From the NCBI RefSeq assembly GCF_009765965.1, contig NZ_LMUL01000014.1:1040337-1104336 (forward strand): a stretch of 64,000 bases of DNA. Direction: 5' to 3'. Each line of letters begins with the position of its first letter. Positions within the stretch are counted from its first letter, which is position 1. This DNA is from Caulobacter sp. S45. Lineage in GTDB: Bacteria; Pseudomonadota; Alphaproteobacteria; Caulobacterales; Caulobacteraceae. Under the pieces are notes generated by a model. The model did no database searches. It was not told the DNA's origin and worked only from the letters and a program-made list of their open reading frames with translations. Made by a program: the position numbers and the translations under genes. Of this stretch, positions 1-9,170 are shown in pieces.

Positions 1-1
1 G

Positions 2-1093
2 ACCGAGGAGATCGGAGCTCGCGCCTATGCCCGCCAACCCTGGCCGGTCTGGTCCACGCCGCCCAGCCTGCTGACGCCGCACGGGCGCGAGGGCATGCGC
101 CAGCTCGGCCTGTACGACCGCGCCCTGTTCGCCGCCCAGGGCCTGCTGCCCGCGGATAGCTGTCCCGGCCCCGGCCAGGCGAGCCTCTGGACCAATAGCG
201 AGGCGCGGACCATCTCCAGCGGCGAAGAACTCGCGGAGGGCCTGGCGCCCGGCTGCCAGCTCGCGGTCGATCACCTGAAACCCGGCGAGCACGACCCGCT
301 GTTCGACTCCGCCGCGACGATCCCCGACTTCGACGCGGCCAAGGCGGTAGGCGTGATCAATGCGGAGACCGGCGGTCCCGCCGCCATCATCGCACCGCAC
401 GCCGAGGCCATCCGCACGCTCGAGACCATCCTGGGCTGCCGCGATCCGGCCCACCCCGCCCAGGCGTGCGACCTCGCCGCCGAGCCGGCGTCCCTGAGCG
501 TCAGTGCCGACGGTCATGGGGTGAAGCTGCGCGGCCCGATCGACACCACCTCGGGCACGGCCTCGGTGTTCATGCTGGAGTACCTCGAGGGCATGCCGCT
601 GGCCCAGGTCGGCTGGGGCCGAGCGACGCCGCAACGGCTGGCCGAGGTCTCCCGCCTCCACGCCCTGCTGTTCGACGTGTTCGACCGTTCCAGCGTGATG
701 GCGCATCGCACTTCGGCGGCCATGGCGCCCCGGATCGCGATGCTGCTGGGCCGGCAGGACGGACCCAGGGTCAACCTGCTGGTCGGCCACGACAACAACA
801 TCGCCGCGCTGACCGCCATCCTGGGCGCCCACTTCCAGATCCCCGGCTACGGCCTGGACGACCCGCCGCTCGGCGGTGCGCTCGGCTTCGAGGTGCTGAA
901 GAATGCGCGTTCGGGCGAGCGTTACGTGCGGGTCTTCTATCAGGCGCAGTCGGCGGACCAGCTTCGCGCGCTCACGCCGCTGAGCTTCCGCCAACCACCG
1001 ACGATGCAGGTGCTGACGCCCCGCTGCGCCACCGGCCCGCAGAAGCTCTGCCGGTTGGAGGACGTCGAGGGCCTGCTGCACGGGGCGGACTGA
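2..1093 (+). CDS. Histidine acid phosphatase (AppA/Agp type), 5' end missing
   Basis: The frame is open from the window edge to TGA at 1091-1093, so 363 residues are visible and the N terminus lies outside. Family members (periplasmic AppA phytase, Agp glucose-1-phosphatase) hydrolyse phosphomonoesters through a phosphohistidine. Seen: a PWPVW...LTPHGREGMRQLG stretch close to the window edge, which in the family follows shortly after the catalytic RHGxRxP, and VGHDNN with H263-D264, the HD proton-donor motif. The RHG motif itself is probably just upstream and cannot be checked here. Four C-terminal-half cysteines would suit an exported, disulphide-bonded enzyme. The exact substrate (phytate, glucose-1-phosphate or other) is not determined. 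Confidence 0.88.
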   Translation, partial: TEEIGARAYARQPWPVWSTPPSLLTPHGREGMRQLGLYDRALFAAQGLLPADSCPGPGQASLWTNSEARTISSGEELAEGLAPGCQLAVDHLKPGEHDPLFDSAATIPDFDAAKAVGVINAETGGPAAIIAPHAEAIRTLETILGCRDPAHPAQACDLAAEPASLSVSADGHGVKLRGPIDTTSGTASVFMLEYLEGMPLAQVGWGRATPQRLAEVSRLHALLFDVFDRSSVMAHRTSAAMAPRIAMLLGRQDGPRVNLLVGHDNNIAALTAILGAHFQIPGYGLDDPPLGGALGFEVLKNARSGERYVRVFYQAQSADQLRALTPLSFRQPPTMQVLTPRCATGPQKLCRLEDVEGLLHGAD

Positions 1094-1205
1094 GGCGGGG
1101 GCTGCGGTCCCCTGCACGTTTTACTCGGGAAGCTTTGCGGACGACCAGCAGCGACCGCTAACGCCCCATTGCGGACGTTTGGCCTTTCCGGCACGCTCAA
1201 CGCCC

Positions 1206-1673
1206 ATGACGACAGCAACGCCCGAGGGCGATTTCAACGCGCTCATCCCCGAGATGAAGGCTTGGAACGACGGGGCAGGCATCAGCCCAGAAGGGTGGAT
1301 TTCCTGCGTAGGAAACTATGAACTTGCTGTTGGGTACAGCCTGATCTTTTGGCCAAGGTTCGTTTTAATCGATGGCTACGTCCTGCGTAACGGCGCGACA
1401 GAGGCGAATCTCCGCGCCTGGGAACAGGCTACGAGGGGAGACCGTAGGGCTGTCGAGGCCGTGATCAACCACCTTCATATTGCCGATATCCACATCGGGC
1501 CGCGCGAAATAGATGAGGCACAACTCCGTTATCTGGGGCGCATCCTTAAGCAGATACATGAGGTTAAGCTGCATCTGGATTTTCCAGATCGAACCTTCCA
1601 AGCTACTTTCCAAGACGAACCGGATCTCGATTTACTCGATTATGAGCTGACATTTTGGCAAATTCGGGACTGA
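1206..1673 (+). CDS. Conserved hypothetical protein, 155 aa
   Basis: No family is recognised. The start is placed at ATG 1206 (MTTATPEGDF); an in-frame ATG at 1179 would add nine residues. The protein is soluble, without signal peptide or membrane segment. It has aromatic/hydrophobic patches (GYSLIFWPRFVLIDGYVL) and ends in an acidic stretch and ELTFWQIRD. Third positions are clearly less GC-rich than in neighbouring genes, so it may have been acquired recently. It stands alone, about 110 bases after the phosphatase. It reads like a genuine protein (no low complexity, mixed helix/strand pattern), but any function would be a guess. Confidence 0.7.
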   Translation: MTTATPEGDFNALIPEMKAWNDGAGISPEGWISCVGNYELAVGYSLIFWPRFVLIDGYVLRNGATEANLRAWEQATRGDRRAVEAVINHLHIADIHIGPREIDEAQLRYLGRILKQIHEVKLHLDFPDRTFQATFQDEPDLDLLDYELTFWQIRD

Positions 1674-1888
1674 GTTGCGTCCGCTATCCACCCATCTCGA
1701 CTGTTGCAGATGTCCACTTCTAGGTAGCACGGCTCAGACAAGCGAAACCGCGAGTTCCAAGCGCGGCGCTCGGAACCGTAGGTGGCCTCTGAGCCGAAGT
1801 CCGCTACGGCCGCTTGTCGGCCAGACCTTTGGCTGCACCTTGCAACCACGCGTTGCCGGACCATCTAAAGGCTAAGCTGGAGGGATAG

Positions 1889-2401
1889 ATGCCGATCATT
1901 TGGCTTTGTGCAGCCTTGGGCGTCGCTGTGCTGTTTCCCGAAACGCCAGTCGGCAAGCTCTTGCGGCGCCTGCTGATCGAACTCCCCGCCCACAAGCTTG
2001 ATCGGATCACGCCGACGCATCTCGCGGTCGGGTTCGTCACGGTCATCGTGGTTGCGGGCGTGATCACATACGCAAAAACGGAAGGGATGTTCGTGGTCGC
2101 CCAGGGGCTCCCCGAAGGGTTCGTCTGGTTCACGATGTTCGATGTGGCCACATATATCGATGTGATCGCCCTTATCGCGCTTGTCGCCGCGACCGTCCGG
2201 TTTCGCGCGGCCTATGACGCCCTGCGATCTTCGGCCGGGAGGGCCAGACAATGGGCGTTGCGTTCCATCGAGGCGTTCCGGGCTCGTCAGACCCATGGCG
2301 CGAGAGCTCGCTCGCTCCGCAGGCGCCCGAAGAAGTCACCGCCTGCCAAAGGGGATGGCGGATATTGGCCTGCCCCGATTTTCTCACTCTCTCGAGCATA
2401 G
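1889..2401 (+). CDS. Small inner-membrane protein, 170 aa
   Basis: Unrecognised membrane protein. The ATG at 1889 is preceded by GGAGGG. Hydrophobic stretches are seen at about residues 3-15 (IIWLCAALGVAVLF), 45-62 (LAVGFVTVIVVAGVITYA) and 86-103 (MFDVATYIDVIALIALVAA), followed by a strongly basic cytoplasmic tail of about 60 residues rich in Arg, Lys and Ser. The topology suggests three short membrane segments with a positively charged C terminus. It is single-gene and reads toward the convergent alpha/beta hydrolase. No catalytic motif is visible. Confidence 0.65.
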   Translation: MPIIWLCAALGVAVLFPETPVGKLLRRLLIELPAHKLDRITPTHLAVGFVTVIVVAGVITYAKTEGMFVVAQGLPEGFVWFTMFDVATYIDVIALIALVAATVRFRAAYDALRSSAGRARQWALRSIEAFRARQTHGARARSLRRRPKKSPPAKGDGGYWPAPIFSLSRA

Positions 2402-2462
2402 GACTGGGTCGCAACAGCAAGGGAGGCGTCTGAGGTCTGACCGCCGGTGATCCAGGGCGGGG

Positions 2463-3329
2463 TCAGTCCACCTCGCCCAGGAACGTGTGCATCGCCCTCG
2501 CCGCCTCGGGCTCGGTGAGCATCGGGGCGTGACCGACGTCGGCGATTTCCGCCACGCGCATATGCGGCGCCCGCGCCTGCATCTCATCGCGCGTTGCGGG
2601 GGCCAGCAGATCGGACAGGGCGCCGCGGACCAGCAGCAGGGGCCGATCCTTAGCCAGGGCGTCGAACAGCGCCCACGGGTCGGGCGCGGGCTGCGGCGGC
2701 GGGGTCTTCATGGGAACGGCGATGGCCGGATCATAGTCTAGCGACAACCGGCCGCCCTGCTCGCGGAACAGGCGGCGCGCAAAGGCCTGCCAATCGCTCT
2801 CGCCATAATCCGGAAACGCCGCGCCATTGGTCCTACGCGCATAGGCGGCGGCCTCGCTCCAGTCGGCTACGGCGGCGCTCCCGCCCGCATAGCCCGCGAT
2901 CCGCGCCAGCCCCTCCGGCGCGATCTTGGGGCCGATGTCGTTCAACACCGCCGACGCCATCAACTCCGGCGCCGCGACCGCCAGGGCCAGCATGATTAAG
3001 CCGCCCATCGAAGTGCCCACGAACGCGGCCCGCGCGACGCCCAGCGCCCGCGCCCAGCCGATCACGTCGCGCGCATAGACCGGCAGCACGTAGTTCATCG
3101 GATCGGGGTCCCAGCCTGAACCGCCCCGGCCCCGCACGTCCAGCGCCAGAACCCTCCGGCCTGTTGCGGCGAAGGCCGGGGCGACGTCCTCGAAATCACG
3201 CGCGTTGCGGGTCAAGCCGTGCAGACAGATCACCGGCAGATGCGCCTCGCCGCCCTCGCCCGCGTAGTCCCGTCCGGACAGCCTTAGCCCGTCGGGCGTG
3301 GCCCAGCTCCGCTCCACAAACCCAGTCAT
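2463..3329 (-). CDS. Alpha/beta hydrolase, 288 aa
   Basis: Single-domain alpha/beta hydrolase fold enzyme. Visible: the oxyanion HG (CLHGLTRN, about residue 36), the nucleophile elbow GTSMGG (about residues 103-108, Ser nucleophile), an acid in LSDLLAP and the catalytic His in VGHAPML near the C terminus. The DVRGRGGSG motif after strand 4 is typical of the epoxide-hydrolase/lactonase-like branch. The protein lacks a signal peptide, so it is cytoplasmic. Substrate unknown; esterase or lactonase activity is most likely. It is a lone gene read toward the membrane protein at 1889-2401. Confidence 0.9.
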   Translation of the reverse strand: MTGFVERSWATPDGLRLSGRDYAGEGGEAHLPVICLHGLTRNARDFEDVAPAFAATGRRVLALDVRGRGGSGWDPDPMNYVLPVYARDVIGWARALGVARAAFVGTSMGGLIMLALAVAAPELMASAVLNDIGPKIAPEGLARIAGYAGGSAAVADWSEAAAYARRTNGAAFPDYGESDWQAFARRLFREQGGRLSLDYDPAIAVPMKTPPPQPAPDPWALFDALAKDRPLLLVRGALSDLLAPATRDEMQARAPHMRVAEIADVGHAPMLTEPEAARAMHTFLGEVD

Positions 3330-4004
3330 AGCGCCTCATGGAAGATTGCCGCGCCGCATCTCATCTCGAAGAACCGCACAAGTCCATCGACCGATGCTGG
3401 AATCCGAACTCAAGCGCGAGCCCCGCGCCGCTTCATGACCGCCTTTGAGATCAGCCGCGCTCATTTCGACTGGAGCCAACCCTATCGCATCTGCGAACAC
3501 CCACGCCCGTAAACGGAACCCCAACCGCTAAATCCACATATAATTATCCGCCCAGCTGTTGAAACGGTGCAGGAAAGATGAAAGGCTCCGACCATACAAT
3601 CAGACCATCTCCATCGGGAGACAGGTCGCGATCAATACGCCAAGATAAATTCCAGCCGATCTCCCTGTCACATCGGCCTCCGAAAATTATGTTGCAGCCG
3701 CGAATTCTTATGGGGTGCAACGGTCGCTTGATCTGCGTGGAAAGCCCAAGCCATTACAAGGTTAAGGGCGCAAAGGTGACTTTCGTGGCCGCGAAAGGCT
3801 GGCGGGGGCTGAGTGTCGCCGACAATCTTCACTTTTGAGATTCACTTCCCGCGCTCACGGCTCTAAATTCAGCACTCGCTTGGATTGTTTTATTTTATAA
3901 AATCGAAATGAATCATCGTAGATACTAGACACACTCCGATTCTAGGATTATTCGGCGAAGACTGTTGTTTTCAACCCCACCCCTCCCTCCAACAGAAAAC
4001 GCTC
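3330..4004. other. Gene-poor 675-base intergenic stretch before the MucR gene
   Basis: No convincing gene. An 86-codon open frame (3578-3838, plus strand) has no recognisable family and unusual composition. GC content falls toward the right-hand side, ending in the AT-rich block upstream of the MucR-family gene. Confidence 0.5.
3888..3960 (+). promoter_or_regulatory. AT-rich upstream region of the MucR-family gene
   Basis: A sharp AT-rich block in a GC-rich genome contains the perfect palindrome ATTTTATAAAAT at 3892-3903 with several TpA steps. Ros/MucR proteins are known to bind AT-rich targets with TpA steps and often regulate their own genes, so this is a plausible autoregulatory and promoter region. 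That use is inference. Confidence 0.4.
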
Positions 4005-4451
4005 ATGACCGAAGCTATAGAAACCGCCGCGCTGGCCGCCGATATCGTCGCCGCCTATGTGGGCAACAACAAGCTGTCCATCGGCGAGTTGCCTGATTTG
4101 ATCTCCAGCGTGCACAAGGCGTTGCAAAATGCCGGCGCGCCTATGCCCGAACCCGCCCCCACCCCGGCGGTTCCGGTAAAGAAATCCATCACTTCGGATT
4201 TCCTGATCAGCCTGGAAGACGGGCGCAAGTACAAGTCGCTCAAGCGGCACCTAGCGACCCGGGGCATGACACCCGACGAGTATCGCGCCAAGTGGGGCCT
4301 GCCGAAGGACTATCCTATGGTGGCCGCCAGCTACTCGGCGCAGCGTTCCAGCCTGGCCAAGAGCCTTGGCCTCGGCCGCAAAGCCGCGCCACCCCCGGCT
4401 CCCGAACCCGTGAAGGCGACGCGCGGCCGTCGCAAGACCGTCAAGGCCTAA
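4005..4451 (+). CDS. MucR/Ros-family transcriptional regulator without zinc ligands, 148 aa
   Basis: DNA-binding regulator of the alphaproteobacterial MucR/Ros family. N-terminal helices (residues 1-45, VGNNKLSIGELPDLISSVH) correspond to the oligomerisation region. The zinc-finger-like domain reads SDFLISLEDGRKYKSLKRHL (65-84), followed by MTPDEYRAKWGLPKDYPMVA, the conserved C-terminal part of the fold. Aligned with Ros, the ligands Cys-Cys-His-His become S69, D72, H82 and G87, so three of four are lost. Zinc-free family members that fold normally are known. Expected role: global repressor or nucleoid-type regulator of envelope, motility or cell-cycle genes. The basic Lys/Arg/Ala tail is unremarkable. 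Confidence 0.92.
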   Translation: MTEAIETAALAADIVAAYVGNNKLSIGELPDLISSVHKALQNAGAPMPEPAPTPAVPVKKSITSDFLISLEDGRKYKSLKRHLATRGMTPDEYRAKWGLPKDYPMVAASYSAQRSSLAKSLGLGRKAAPPPAPEPVKATRGRRKTVKA

Positions 4452-4459
4452 ACCGGAAA

Positions 4460-4484
4460 GCCGGGCGGCGCTCCGCCGCTCGGC
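4460..4484 (+). terminator. Hairpin after the MucR-family gene
   Basis: GCCGGGCGGCG-CTC-CGCCGCTCGGC forms an 11-base stem with one G-T pair and a 3-base loop, starting 8 bases after the stop codon. There is no T tract, so it is a weak or Rho-assisted terminator at best. Confidence 0.4.
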
Positions 4485-4705
4485 CCATCTCGGGAATATC
4501 GAGCTGCGCCTTTAAGATTGCTCGCCCCAAGGCGCGGACGCTGCGGATCGAACTCTGTTCATGCACCATGCGCTGCATGAACATCGCGCGAGACATGAGA
4601 AAGTTTTCACTCGCCTCCAGAGGCGGGGGTTCTTATCAAGCCCGTGGTCTTGCCGCACCGCAGCGTAATCCAGCGCGTCGGCGTAAGGCCAGCGGGTCGC
4701 CCTGA

Positions 4706-7700
4706 ATGCTTCAGCTTGTCCGTATTGCGCTCCGACGCCCGCTGACATTCGTCGTCATGGCCATGCTCATCCTGCTGATCGGCCCGCTGGCCGCGACGCA
4801 GACGCCGACGGACATCTTGCCCGACATCAAGATCCCGGTGATCGCGGTGGTCTGGCAATACCAGGGCCTGCCGGCGCAGGACATGGCCGGGCGGATTATC
4901 TACTATTACGAACGCACGCTGACCGGCACAGTCAACGACATCGAGCATGTCGAGAGCCAATCGCTGAACGGCGTCGGCATCGTCAAGATCTTCTTCCAGC
5001 CCGGCGTGGATATCCGCACTGCGACGGCTCAGGTCACCTCGATTTCGCAGACGGTGCTGAAGCAGATGCCGCCCGGCATCACGCCGCCACAGATCCTGAA
5101 CTACAGCGCCTCGACCGTACCGATCCTGCAACTGGCCTATTCCAGCCCGTCGCTCGGCGAGCAGAAGATCTACGACACTGCCCAGAACTTCATCCGTCCC
5201 GCGCTCGCCACCGTGCCTGGCGCGGCGACCCCGTCGCCCTATGGCGGCAAGATCCGCCAGATCCAGATCGACCTCGACTCCAACGCGCTCCAGGCCAAGG
5301 GCCTGTCCGCCCAAGATGTCGAGACCGCGATCTCCAACCAGAACCTGATCCTGCCGGCCGGCAGCGCCAAGATCGGCCAGTTCGAATACGACGTGGAGCT
5401 GAACGACAGTCCCGAAGCTTTTGACGAACTCAACAACCTGCCGATCAAGACCGTGAACGGCGCCACCATCTACGTGCGCGACGTGGCCCACGTGCGCGAC
5501 GGCTCGCCGCCCCAGACCAACGTGGTACGGGTCGACGGTCGCCGCTCGGTGTTGGCGACGATCCTGAAAAGCGGATCGGTCTCGACCCTGTCCATCGTCG
5601 CCGACGTCAAGGCCATCCTGCCAAGGTTGAAGGAGACCTTGCCGCCGTCGTTCAAGATCGTGCCGCTCGACGACCAGTCGATCTTCGTCATGGCCGCGGT
5701 TTCCGGGGTGATCCGCGAAGGCGTCATCGCAGCGGCGTTGACCAGCCTGATGATCCTGTTGTTCCTAGGCTCGTGGCGATCCTCGCTGATCATCGCGGTA
5801 TCGATCCCGCTGGCGATCCTGTGCTCCATCACCGCGCTGTCGGCGCTCGGCCAGACCTTGAACATCATGACGCTGGGCGGCCTGTCGCTGGCCGTGGGCA
5901 TCCTGGTCGACGACGCCACGGTGACCATCGAGAACATCAACTGGCACCTGGAGCAGGGCAAGCCGGTGCAGACCGCGATCCTGGACGGCGCGCGCCAGAT
6001 CGTGACGCCGGCCTTCGTGTCGTTGCTCTGCATCTGCATCGTGTTTGTGCCGATGTTCTTCCTGCCGGGCGTGGCGGGCTTCCTGTTCGTGCCCATGGCG
6101 GAGGCTGTGGTGTTCGCCATGATCGCCTCCTTCATCCTGTCGCGGACCCTGGTGCCGACGCTCGCCAGCTATCTGCTGAAACCCCATGTCGGCGGCCACG
6201 AGCGCGAGGTGATGCAGAGCCACGACGCCCAGGCTGGCCAACTCAAGTCGCGCAATCCGCTAGTGCGTTTCCAACATGGGTTCGAACAGGGGTTCGAAAA
6301 GTTCCGGCTGGGCTATCGCGATCTTCTGGTCCTGGCCCTGGAGAACCAGCGCAAGTTCATCGTCGGCTTCATGGTGGTGGTCGTGCTGTCGTTCGGGCTG
6401 ATCCCGTTCCTGGGCCGCAACTTCTTCCCCAGCGTCGATTCCGGCCAGATCAGCCTGCATGTGCGCGCACCACTCGGCACCCGCATCGAGGAGACCGCCG
6501 CCCAGTTCGACCGGGTCGAGGATGCGATCCGCCAGGTCGTGCCTTCGGATCATCTGGACTCGATCGTCGACAATATCGGCCTGCCGTTCAGCGGCCTGAA
6601 CCTCGCCTACAGCAACACCGGGACCATCGGACCCCAGGACGGCGACATCCTGGTCAGCCTCAAGGAAGGTCATCGCCCCACGGCGGAGTACGTGAAGACG
6701 CTGCGCGAGCGCCTGCCGAAGGAATTCCCCGGCGTCGACTTCGCCTTCCTGCCCTCCGACATCATCAGCCAGATCCTCAACTTCGGCGCGCCCGCCCCCA
6801 TCGACGTGCAGGTCAGCGGCCCCGATCCCGAGCAGAGCCGCGCCTACGCCAACGAACTGCTTGGCCGATTGCGTGGGGTGTCGGGCATCGCCGACGTGCG
6901 CCTACAGCAAGGCTCGACCTATCCGGCCCTGGCGGTGGATGTGGACCGCACCCGCGCCGACCGGCTCGGCCTGACCGAACGCGACGTGACCAACAGCCTG
7001 TCCACCACGCTCGCTGGCAGCGGCCAGACCGCCCCCGCCTTCTGGCTCAATCCCCGGAACGGCGTCTCCTACCCGATCGTCGCCCAGACCCCGCAGTACA
7101 AGGTCGACACCCTGTCGGACCTGGACAACGTGCCCCTCACCGGCGCACGCGGATCGACGTCCCAGGTGCTGGGCGGGCTGGCCGACGTGCGGCGCGAGAC
7201 GGTGCCGGGGGTGGTGACCCACTACGCCATCCAGCCGGCCTACGACGTCTTCGCCACCACCCAGGACCGCGACCTGGGGGCTGTGGCCGGCGACATCGAC
7301 AAGATCATCAAGGACACCGCCAAGGACCTGCCCAAGGGCGCGACCGTCACCCTGCGCGGACAGGTGATCACCATGAACGCGGCCTTCGCCGGCCTGCTGT
7401 TCGGTCTGCTGGGCGCGGTGGTGCTGATCTATCTGATCGTGGTGGTGAACTTCCAGTCGTGGCTGGACCCGTTCGTGATCATCACCGCCCTGCCCGCCGC
7501 CCTGGCCGGGATCGTGTGGATGCTGTTCGCCACCGGCACGCCGCTGTCGGTGCCGGCCCTGACCGGCGCGATCATGTGCATGGGCGTGGCCACCGCCAAC
7601 TCCATCCTGGTGGTCAGCTTCTGCCGCGAGCAGTTGGAAATCTGCGGCGACCCGATCCAGGCGGCGCTGGAGGCCGGCTTCACGCGTTTCCGCCCGGTCT

Positions 7701-7930
7701 TGATGACAGCTCTTGCGATGATCATCGGCATGGGGCCGATGGCGCTGGCGCTCGGCGAGGGCGGCGAGCAGAACGCGCCGCTCGGCCGTGCGGTGATCGG
7801 CGGCCTGATCTGCGCCACCTTCGCCACCCTGATGTTCGTCCCGGTCGTGTTCAGCCTGGTCCATGGACGCAAGACCGCCGCAACCGCCGCCAACCCCTCC
7901 CTGCCGGAAGAGCCAGCCCATGCCCATTGA
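4706..7930 (+). CDS. RND efflux transporter, inner-membrane pump subunit, 1074 aa
   Basis: Proton-driven inner-membrane pump of the resistance-nodulation-division superfamily (AcrB-like), forming a tripartite exporter with the next two genes. Full length for the family. Seen: TM1 near residues 10-30, a large periplasmic loop, a TM cluster at about 335-495 containing GILVDDATVTIENI with the adjacent proton-relay aspartates D402 and D403 in TM4, a second periplasmic loop, and the last TM cluster at about 890-1050. The start ATG 4706 has only a weak ribosome-binding site. The stop overlaps the adaptor start by 11 bases. The drug, solvent or metabolite exported cannot be deduced; HAE-type (hydrophobic/amphiphilic) rather than heavy-metal type is likely. 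Confidence 0.95.
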   Translation: MLQLVRIALRRPLTFVVMAMLILLIGPLAATQTPTDILPDIKIPVIAVVWQYQGLPAQDMAGRIIYYYERTLTGTVNDIEHVESQSLNGVGIVKIFFQPGVDIRTATAQVTSISQTVLKQMPPGITPPQILNYSASTVPILQLAYSSPSLGEQKIYDTAQNFIRPALATVPGAATPSPYGGKIRQIQIDLDSNALQAKGLSAQDVETAISNQNLILPAGSAKIGQFEYDVELNDSPEAFDELNNLPIKTVNGATIYVRDVAHVRDGSPPQTNVVRVDGRRSVLATILKSGSVSTLSIVADVKAILPRLKETLPPSFKIVPLDDQSIFVMAAVSGVIREGVIAAALTSLMILLFLGSWRSSLIIAVSIPLAILCSITALSALGQTLNIMTLGGLSLAVGILVDDATVTIENINWHLEQGKPVQTAILDGARQIVTPAFVSLLCICIVFVPMFFLPGVAGFLFVPMAEAVVFAMIASFILSRTLVPTLASYLLKPHVGGHEREVMQSHDAQAGQLKSRNPLVRFQHGFEQGFEKFRLGYRDLLVLALENQRKFIVGFMVVVVLSFGLIPFLGRNFFPSVDSGQISLHVRAPLGTRIEETAAQFDRVEDAIRQVVPSDHLDSIVDNIGLPFSGLNLAYSNTGTIGPQDGDILVSLKEGHRPTAEYVKTLRERLPKEFPGVDFAFLPSDIISQILNFGAPAPIDVQVSGPDPEQSRAYANELLGRLRGVSGIADVRLQQGSTYPALAVDVDRTRADRLGLTERDVTNSLSTTLAGSGQTAPAFWLNPRNGVSYPIVAQTPQYKVDTLSDLDNVPLTGARGSTSQVLGGLADVRRETVPGVVTHYAIQPAYDVFATTQDRDLGAVAGDIDKIIKDTAKDLPKGATVTLRGQVITMNAAFAGLLFGLLGAVVLIYLIVVVNFQSWLDPFVIITALPAALAGIVWMLFATGTPLSVPALTGAIMCMGVATANSILVVSFCREQLEICGDPIQAALEAGFTRFRPVLMTALAMIIGMGPMALALGEGGEQNAPLGRAVIGGLICATFATLMFVPVVFSLVHGRKTAATAANPSLPEEPAHAH

Positions 7931-9170
7931 CGTCCCCGCGTCGTCAGGCGCGCCGCACGCCTCCCCGCCCTACGCCGCCAAGCCCGCGCCATCGCGCAGG
8001 GGACTGAAGATCGCGGCCGTGGCGGGCGTGTGCATCGCCGCCGTGGTGGTGATCACCGGCATATTGGGCCGCAACCACGAGCACGCCCAGGTCAAGACCT
8101 GGACCTCCGCCCAGGCGATCCCGGCGGTGAGCGTGATCAGCCCAACCGTGGAGACCGGCGCTCAGGCCCTGGTGCTGCCCGGAAACCTGCAGGCCTTCTA
8201 CAACGCCCAGATCTATTCGCGCGTCTCCGGCTACGTCCACGGCTGGTATCAGGACATCGGCGCGCGGGTGAAGTCTGGCCAGCTGCTGGCCACCATCGAC
8301 ACCCCCGAACTGGACCAGCAACTGATCCAGGCCCGCGCCGACCTGGAAAGCGCACAGGCCACCATGCAGCTGGCCTCCACCACCGCCAAGCGCTGGAGCA
8401 CCCTGCTGGCCAAGGACGCGGTGTCGAAACAAGAGAGCGACGAGAAGAGCGGCGACTATCTGGTCAAGTCGGCCCTGGTGCACGCCGCCCAGGCCAATGT
8501 GAACCGCCTGCTGGCGATGAAGGGCTTCGCGCGGATCGTGGCTCCGTTCGAAGGCGTGGTGACCGCTCGCCGTACCGACATCGGCGCCCTGGTCAACGCC
8601 GGCGCCGGGGCCACGCCCAGTTCGGAACTGTTCGACGTGGCCAAGGTGGACAAGCTGCGCCTCTATGTGCGCGTGCCTCAGAGCTACTCCGCCCGCATCA
8701 CGCCGGGAACCAAGGCCGTGATCACCGTGCCCGAATATCCGGGCCGCACCTTCACCGCCGCCCTGACCACCACCGCCAATGCGGTCAGCGACAGTTCCGG
8801 CACCCTGCTGGTGCAGATGGCGGTCGACAATCCCGACGACGCGCTGAAATCGGGCGACTACGCGCAGGTGAAGTTCGACCTGCCCAATAGCGGCGCGGGC
8901 GGCGGCGGCATGCTCCGCCTGCCCTCCAGCGCCCTGTTGTTCCGCAAGACCGGGCTGGAGGCGGCGGTGGTCGGACCCGACGACCATGTGCGGCTGCAAA
9001 GGGTCACGGTCGGCCGCGACCTTGGAACGGTGATGGAGATCGCCGGCGGGCTGAAGCCGTCGGATCGGGTGATCGACAACCCGCCGGACTCCATCGGCGA
9101 CGGACAGCTCGTGCGGGTGATCTCGTCCAGCGCCAAGCCCTCGGCGGAAAGCGCCCATGCCGCGGGTTGA
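7920..9170 (+). CDS. RND efflux periplasmic adaptor (membrane fusion protein), 416 aa
   Basis: Periplasmic adaptor linking the RND pump to its outer-membrane channel. A cytoplasmic N-terminal stretch precedes a single membrane anchor at about residues 29-48. Then come a beta-barrel/lipoyl half with SGYVHGWYQDIGARVKSGQLLATIDTPELD (HlyD/AcrA-like biotinyl-lipoyl motif), a helical hairpin (about 140-195) and the returning lipoyl half with RIVAPFEGVVTARR. The ATG at 7920 is chosen because the following sequence is basic plus membrane anchor and it overlaps the pump stop by 11 bases. An in-frame upstream ATG at 7863 would run deep into the pump gene. It overlaps the next gene by 14 bases. Confidence 0.94.
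   Translation: MPIDVPASSGAPHASPPYAAKPAPSRRGLKIAAVAGVCIAAVVVITGILGRNHEHAQVKTWTSAQAIPAVSVISPTVETGAQALVLPGNLQAFYNAQIYSRVSGYVHGWYQDIGARVKSGQLLATIDTPELDQQLIQARADLESAQATMQLASTTAKRWSTLLAKDAVSKQESDEKSGDYLVKSALVHAAQANVNRLLAMKGFARIVAPFEGVVTARRTDIGALVNAGAGATPSSELFDVAKVDKLRLYVRVPQSYSARITPGTKAVITVPEYPGRTFTAALTTTANAVSDSSGTLLVQMAVDNPDDALKSGDYAQVKFDLPNSGAGGGGMLRLPSSALLFRKTGLEAAVVGPDDHVRLQRVTVGRDLGTVMEIAGGLKPSDRVIDNPPDSIGDGQLVRVISSSAKPSAESAHAAG

Noticed and set aside
3578-3838. 86-codon open frame upstream of the MucR-family gene
   Set aside because: No family character, odd composition, no clear ribosome-binding site; treated as non-coding.
5773-8007. Very long second-frame open reading frame inside the RND pump gene
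   Set aside because: Arg/Pro/His-rich shadow of the GC-rich pump gene; the true frame has all RND motifs.
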